Assembly (NCBI GenBank): GCA_030432015.1
Contig: JAUIHJ010000066.1
Location: forward strand, 1 to 17,115
From: a bacterium
Lineage (GTDB): Bacteria > Planctomycetota > Planctomycetia > Pirellulales > Pirellulaceae
Reading direction: 5' to 3'
Length of the DNA: 17,115 bases
Positions 13,522-17,115 of this stretch are shown piece by piece (position 1 is the first letter of the stretch; the number at the start of each line of letters is the position of its first letter). The translations under genes were made by a program, and so were the position numbers. The notes under the pieces are model-generated. The model ran no database searches and had not been told where the DNA came from. It was given only the letters and a program-made list of their open reading frames with translations.

Positions 13522-14847
13522 CTATCCTTCCACGGCCCACCACGCATCGATCTGAGCGTGCAATTTGCTCACCACGTCCGCATGTTTCGCGGCGACGTTG
13601 TGTGCTTCGTGCGGATCCGCCAGGATGTCGAACAGCTCGACCGCCGCGTTGGGCTCGCGGCCTGCATGCGGTACGATCAATTTCCATTTTCCGTCGATCA
13701 CCCACCGAAATCGCAGGCTGGCGACCGGGTCGGTCATGTGTTGAATGTCGTGTTCCAGGATCTCGCCAAAAATCGCATTTCGTTGGCTGACCGCTTGGGA
13801 ATCCAGCAGGTCGATGCCGTCCATGGCGTCGGTTTTCTTCAGTCCGACCGCGGCCAGAACCGTGGGGACAAGGTCGATGGAGCTGGCCAGGTGCGTTTCG
13901 TCAAGTCTGGGTTGCACATGACCGGGCCAGCGGACCATGATCGGCGTGCGGACACCACCTTCGTATTGCGAACGCTTGGAACGCGGCGCGTAGGCACTGG
14001 CATCGGTGCGATTGATCCAGCCGTTGTCCGTGACATACATGACGATGGTATTGTCTGCCACCTGCTTCTCGTCCAGGTAGTCGATCAACTCGCCCACGGT
14101 TTCGTCGAACCACTCACACATCGCATAGTATTTTGCCACCGGAAGATTCGGCGTCTTGGTCTTGTACTTGTCTAACAAACGCTGCGGTGGATTGTGTGGT
14201 GTGTGCGGTAAGAAGGGGGCGTAATAGACAAAGAAGGGCTTTCCCTGCTCGGTGCTCAGATCAATGAAGTCGAAGACCGGCTGCATTCCTTGTCGGCCGA
14301 TCGTCAACCCTTGATCTCCGTGTCGTCCACCGCGAGTGCGCTCACCGTGTGTCATGCCATGGGTAAAGCCACCGCGACGATAGTTCCCTTCCCACCATTT
14401 GCCCGACTGATGACTGAGATACCCTTGCGTTCCCAACAGACCGGCCAACTTGGGAACCTGATCGATATGTTTGATGTAATCAATCCGCTGCTGCAGATAT
14501 CGCGGGTCGGACCGTTGTTTGGATTTCGGCGCCCCTGCCAAATCGGCCGGAGGCGGCGGGTCGTTGCCAACGATGCCGTGTTGATGGGGATACAACCCGG
14601 TCACGATCGTTGTCAGTGACGGACGGCAGAGGCTGTCGGGAACGTAGCCTCGCGTGAAGGTCAGCGACTCCCGGGCCAAGCGATCGAGGTGCGGTGTTGC
14701 GATCGTGTCGTGTCCCATGAAGCCGTAATCCGTCCAGGCCTGGTCGTCCGAAATAATCAAGACAACGTTCGGCTGATCCGCAGCGCGAGCGAGCGAGCCG
14801 GCAAACAGGAACACAACAAAGGCACACGCGATAACTCGATTGCTCAT
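13522..14847 (-). CDS. Secreted sulfatase-family protein 3 with altered CRPSL motif
   Basis: A 441-residue sulfatase-superfamily protein. A signal peptide covers 1-23 (VIACAFVVFLFAGSLARAA). Metal-site Asp34-Asp35 lie in VVLIISDDQAWTDYG, and MYVTDNGWINR and SQYEGGVRTPIMVRWPGH are conserved. The nucleophile region reads SLCRPSLTTIVTGLYPHQHG: Cys74 is kept and Pro76 is kept, but the Arg of CxPxR is Leu78. The usual KWH is KWW. I recall this CRPSL form from other planctomycete sulfatase paralogues, so it is likely a lineage variant, not a sequencing error. Whether Cys74 is converted to formylglycine is open; it may be a sulfatase with relaxed maturation, or a phosphonate/phosphoester hydrolase-like enzyme. 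Start 14847 gives the signal peptide; GGAGAG lies 11 bases upstream. Confidence 0.92.
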   Translation of the reverse strand: MSNRVIACAFVVFLFAGSLARAADQPNVVLIISDDQAWTDYGFMGHDTIATPHLDRLARESLTFTRGYVPDSLCRPSLTTIVTGLYPHQHGIVGNDPPPPADLAGAPKSKQRSDPRYLQQRIDYIKHIDQVPKLAGLLGTQGYLSHQSGKWWEGNYRRGGFTHGMTHGERTRGGRHGDQGLTIGRQGMQPVFDFIDLSTEQGKPFFVYYAPFLPHTPHNPPQRLLDKYKTKTPNLPVAKYYAMCEWFDETVGELIDYLDEKQVADNTIVMYVTDNGWINRTDASAYAPRSKRSQYEGGVRTPIMVRWPGHVQPRLDETHLASSIDLVPTVLAAVGLKKTDAMDGIDLLDSQAVSQRNAIFGEILEHDIQHMTDPVASLRFRWVIDGKWKLIVPHAGREPNAAVELFDILADPHEAHNVAAKHADVVSKLHAQIDAWWAVEG

Positions 14848-15036
14848 GGTGAAATGATCTCTCCGTGAATAAAGCCTGCGGAAGCCACTTGCGATGCATG
14901 CGACGCGACGCTGGGCACACTTGGCAATCATGACAGTGTAAGGGTGCTGGATCAACTACCGTCTGCCGTGCGACGGACGGCCACTCCCCGGAAACCGCAT
15001 GCAGCGTGCCGCGGCGGTGTGGCCGATTCGCGTTAT

Positions 15037-15184
15037 TAGATGACCGAGTGCAATTCGGCGACAATCCAGGACCGGCTCGTTTTTCGCCGTCCATTGGGTC
15101 CAACCGCAGGAAAACGGCCTGTCGGCGAAAAACGTGCCGTCCCGCTGACGGGGTGCGCGCTGCTAGATCGCGCTCGGCCATTTA
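15037..15184 (+). mobile_element. MITE-like element, copy 2 (inverted relative to copy 1)
   Basis: About 144 bases (15039-15182) bounded by TA at 15037-15038 and 15183-15184. Ends are inverted repeats: GATGACCGA inside the left TA and TCGGCCATT inside the right, both drifting slightly from copy 1. Full-length alignment to the reverse complement of 6989-7137 gives about 24 differences in 151 positions. The flanking base outside the left TA differs from copy 1 (T instead of C), which supports the TA boundary. The element is non-coding. Its right end overlaps the sirtuin stop codon: in the sirtuin reading, TA comes from the target and the final A from the element. It lies 189 bases upstream of sulfatase 3. 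Confidence 0.82.
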
Positions 15185-15973
15185 GCATTCGTCGCGGTCG
15201 GATTTGATGCCCTTGGAAGCTCGCTGGTCGATGGCCTCAAGCGTTTCGCCGATGGACGCGTGAATGACCGCATCGGCCAATTCGTCCAGCGGGGTTGGAT
15301 CGCGATTGATGATGACCAGGCGCGCACCCTGCTGCTTGGCGAGCACTGGAAGGCTTGCGGCCGGTTGCACCGCCAGGGACGAACCCATCGCCACGAAGAG
15401 ATCGCACTGCTGGCTCGCCTCGATTGCTGCTTCCAGGACGTCGGTCGGCAGCGATTGGCCAAAGGAAACGGTTGCGTGTTTCAGGTTCCCGCCGCACGCG
15501 GGGCATGCGGGCGGGCTGTCCGTCGCCAGGAATTCGGTAACCCAATGCTCGACATCCGAAAAACGCTGGTGGCAGGTCAAGCAGGCGACGGCGCGCGCGG
15601 TGCCATGCAACTCCCAAACCGAGGAATTTCCAGCCAGTTGGTGCAGCCCGTCGATATTCTGTGTAACGATCGTCCGCAACCAACCCGCTTGTTCCCATTT
15701 GGCCAGCGTGCGATGTCCGACGTTTGGCTCGGCGTGTGAAAAGTCGCGATGAGCGATCGACTTCTGACGCCAGTATTCGCGGCGAGCGTCCGCATTGGCA
15801 ACGAAATCATCGAAGTAAACCGGCTGCGAGGTGGCCCAGATTCCGCCCGGAGAACGGAAATCGGGAATCCCACTTTCGGTGCTGATCCCCGCACCCGTAA
15901 AGGCGACGGCCGACGACGCCTGTCGTAGCCATGTGGCGATTTTCGTCAGCTTGTTCAATTCTTGTGGAGTCAT
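15182..15973 (-). CDS. Sirtuin: NAD-dependent protein deacylase (CobB/Sir2 type)
   Basis: A 263-residue Sir2-family enzyme that removes acyl groups from lysines using NAD. Seen in order: GAGIS (27-31) and GIPDFRSPGG (35-44) for NAD binding, TQNIDGLH (104-111), catalytic His123 in VWELHG, a zinc site Cys131, Cys134, Cys157, Cys160 (CLTC, CPAC), SFGQSLP, and MGSSLAVQPA (196-205). All key residues are present and the length is normal. ATG 15973 is preceded by GAGGAG at about 8 bases; 18 further in-frame codons upstream look like leader. Its stop codon is formed at the edge of the MITE-like element. It is cytoplasmic and probably monocistronic; its targets are not indicated by the context. Confidence 0.95.
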   Translation of the reverse strand: MTPQELNKLTKIATWLRQASSAVAFTGAGISTESGIPDFRSPGGIWATSQPVYFDDFVANADARREYWRQKSIAHRDFSHAEPNVGHRTLAKWEQAGWLRTIVTQNIDGLHQLAGNSSVWELHGTARAVACLTCHQRFSDVEHWVTEFLATDSPPACPACGGNLKHATVSFGQSLPTDVLEAAIEASQQCDLFVAMGSSLAVQPAASLPVLAKQQGARLVIINRDPTPLDELADAVIHASIGETLEAIDQRASKGIKSDRDEC

Positions 15974-16540
15974 CACGTATTCTCCTCTCGGTGCCGCGCC
16001 ACTGCGACACCCATGGCGAAGCGACACCGGTGTGCGACGGAGATTGGACTCTCCCGTCGCCGTGCGAGGCGCCGACCGGCCGTTCAGTCAGCCGGGGATT
16101 TTGCCGGGAACATAAGTCCAGCGAATTGCGTCAAATAATCTGAAATCGACGAAAAAGTTGGAGTTGCCCTTAAGCGGGTGATTCTCGCTCGGCTGTCGTT
16201 TGAATGGCCGCAAGTCCTTTGATATCAAATCGTAACAGCCTTTTGATCGGATTCAAGCCAGAGTCAACACCCGCTGGTTCAGGTGTCGCCCGGCGTCACC
16301 GTGTTGCGGCTGTGGAGCGAATTCCCAATCGACCACGGCCGCAACGTTCCGGTCAAATCAATCATCCGGAATATTCCGATCGTGCCGGTCAGAAAGATAG
16401 TGAGAGTGGTGAGCCCTGAAAGACCTTGAGACATGGGTAAACAGGGAAATCGGCTCCGGATTTGCTGACAATCACGGCCAATCTGCCGATTCTAAAACTT
16501 GGCAATCCTTTGAGGCACTTCGGAAGGAACAGAGAGCAAG
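15974..16540. other. Divergent intergenic region (567 bases) with no convincing gene
   Basis: This gap lies between the sirtuin and the exported LEPR-XLL-type protein. Open frames such as 16204-16419 have no domain, no ribosome site and composition unlike the neighbours, so I do not call them. The region holds a compound inverted repeat (16265-16306). No tRNA, riboswitch or strong promoter was recognised. Confidence 0.55.
16265..16306. repeat. Compound inverted repeat in the divergent region
   Basis: An inner near-perfect palindrome (16282-16300: GGTG, mismatch, CGC, 3-base loop, GCG, mismatch, CACC) is enclosed by CAACAC (16265-16270) and GTGTTG (16301-16306), with an 11-base bulge on the left. 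It could be an operator, a folded RNA or a terminator remnant. There is no T-run. Confidence 0.28.
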
Positions 16541-17115
16541 ATGAAGAACGCCCCACGTCGTTTTAGCCGGAAATCACTTCGCAACTTGTGGCAGTTGAGC
16601 AAGAAGCGGACTTCTGCACGGCAGCAGCCGATGTTCCGGCGATTCGAATCACTCGAATCTCGCTTGATGCTGCATGGCGGCAACGGCCCGCACGACGCGG
16701 ACCCGGCCTACGATCCGGCGGCGGATTTTCATCTTCACGCGGATCTGGCGATCTATGTCGATTCCGAGCTGGTCGCGCTTCCGGGAAGCGTGGGTGTCAA
16801 CGGAGCTCAATTCACCGGTTTCGTTCATACCGAAGACGGTGATCCGAATCGACTTCATTTGCAGCCGAACGGCAGTCAGCCATCAGAGTTTATTCACCTG
16901 GGCGACTTCTTTGATATCTGGCGGACCAATGCGGGGGACGCGGGCAACAATCCCAACGCGATCCTCACGGACACGCAGCTCTTTGACAACGTCGTGGACG
17001 ATACCAACACGCTGGAGGCGTACGTCAATGGCGAACGACTCGACAGCGACTTTGCCGATTACCAGGTCCACGACGGCGACAATATCGTCCTGGTCTATGG
17101 CAGCAACCCGGTCAT
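16541..17115 (+). CDS. Large exported planctomycete protein with LEPR-XLL-type N-terminus (partial, cut by window end)
   Basis: Open from ATG 16541 to the window edge, 191 codons with no stop. The N-terminus is strongly basic (KNAPRRFSRKSLRNLW, KKRTSARQQ), then FRRFESLESRLML (residues 32-44). This corresponds to the LEPR-XLL-type motif found at the start of many giant secreted planctomycete proteins, thought to mark export. From residue 62 a domain begins with DFHLHADLAIYVDSELVALP, then GFVHTED, HLGDFFDIWRTNAG, LEAYVNGERLDSDF and HDGDNIVLVYG. It resembles a family of extracytoplasmic HxH-starting modules seen in bacteria and archaea; a metal role for the His residues is only a guess. The ribosome site is weak (AGAG). 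Calcium- or adhesion-type repeats may follow beyond the window. Confidence 0.85.
   Translation, partial: MKNAPRRFSRKSLRNLWQLSKKRTSARQQPMFRRFESLESRLMLHGGNGPHDADPAYDPAADFHLHADLAIYVDSELVALPGSVGVNGAQFTGFVHTEDGDPNRLHLQPNGSQPSEFIHLGDFFDIWRTNAGDAGNNPNAILTDTQLFDNVVDDTNTLEAYVNGERLDSDFADYQVHDGDNIVLVYGSNPV

Noticed and set aside
16204..16419. Possible 71-codon gene in the sirtuin/exported-protein gap
   Set aside because: No ribosome site, no recognisable motif, and it runs through the compound inverted repeat at 16265-16306.
1..17115. CRISPR array, tRNA/rRNA genes, prophage or transposase genes
   Set aside because: No regularly spaced direct repeats, no tRNA cloverleaf pattern and no integrase, phage or transposase motifs were seen on either strand; the only mobile-type sequences are the two small non-coding elements.

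Overview
The window most likely comes from a planctomycete (Planctomycetota, Pirellula-like). Three secreted sulfatases lie within 11 kb. An ECF sigma factor precedes a PASTA-less Ser/Thr kinase with a receptor-like outer domain. A secreted protein of the planctomycete beta-propeller family ('ELFVD-HLID') is present, as is a large exported protein with the N-terminal LEPR-XLL-type motif. GC content is moderate to high, and many starts lack a clear Shine-Dalgarno. The assignment rests on gene content, not on an RNA marker.

Layout. At 1-48 is the tail of an upstream gene. At 61-687 is a free-standing ECF sigma factor. From 1043 to 5243 three plus-strand genes lie almost end to end: a tandem trypsin-like protease/pseudoprotease with EF-hand and PDZ, a small helical exported protein, and sulfatase 1. 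From 9760 down to 5338 on the minus strand are ferrochelatase, the beta-propeller protein and sulfatase 2. Divergent from ferrochelatase, at 10063-10410, is a small lipoprotein with a heavy-metal-associated (HMA) domain. Its first metal-site Cys codon is an in-frame UGA followed by a bacterial-SECIS-like hairpin, so I read it as a probable selenoprotein. A strong terminator separates it from a convergent minus-strand set (read 15973 down to 10553): sirtuin, sulfatase 3, a second ECF sigma factor, and a kinase carrying an N-terminal zinc-finger (anti-sigma-like) segment. At the right edge, divergent from the sirtuin, starts a large exported protein cut by the window end.

How it fits together. 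Secreted sulfatases, the propeller protein and the protease suit degradation of sulfated polysaccharide and outer-compartment proteins. The second sigma factor and the membrane kinase look like a sense-and-respond pair. Ferrochelatase and the metal-binding lipoprotein share a divergent promoter region.

The two most notable observations are (1) the UGA-containing HMA lipoprotein, and (2) two inverted copies (about 84% identical) of a ~145-bp MITE-like element with terminal inverted repeats and apparent TA target duplications. Each copy sits exactly at the 3' end of one minus-strand gene and upstream of a sulfatase. The three sulfatases also carry three different active-site signatures (CETTR, CTPTR, CRPSL), only one of which is canonical.
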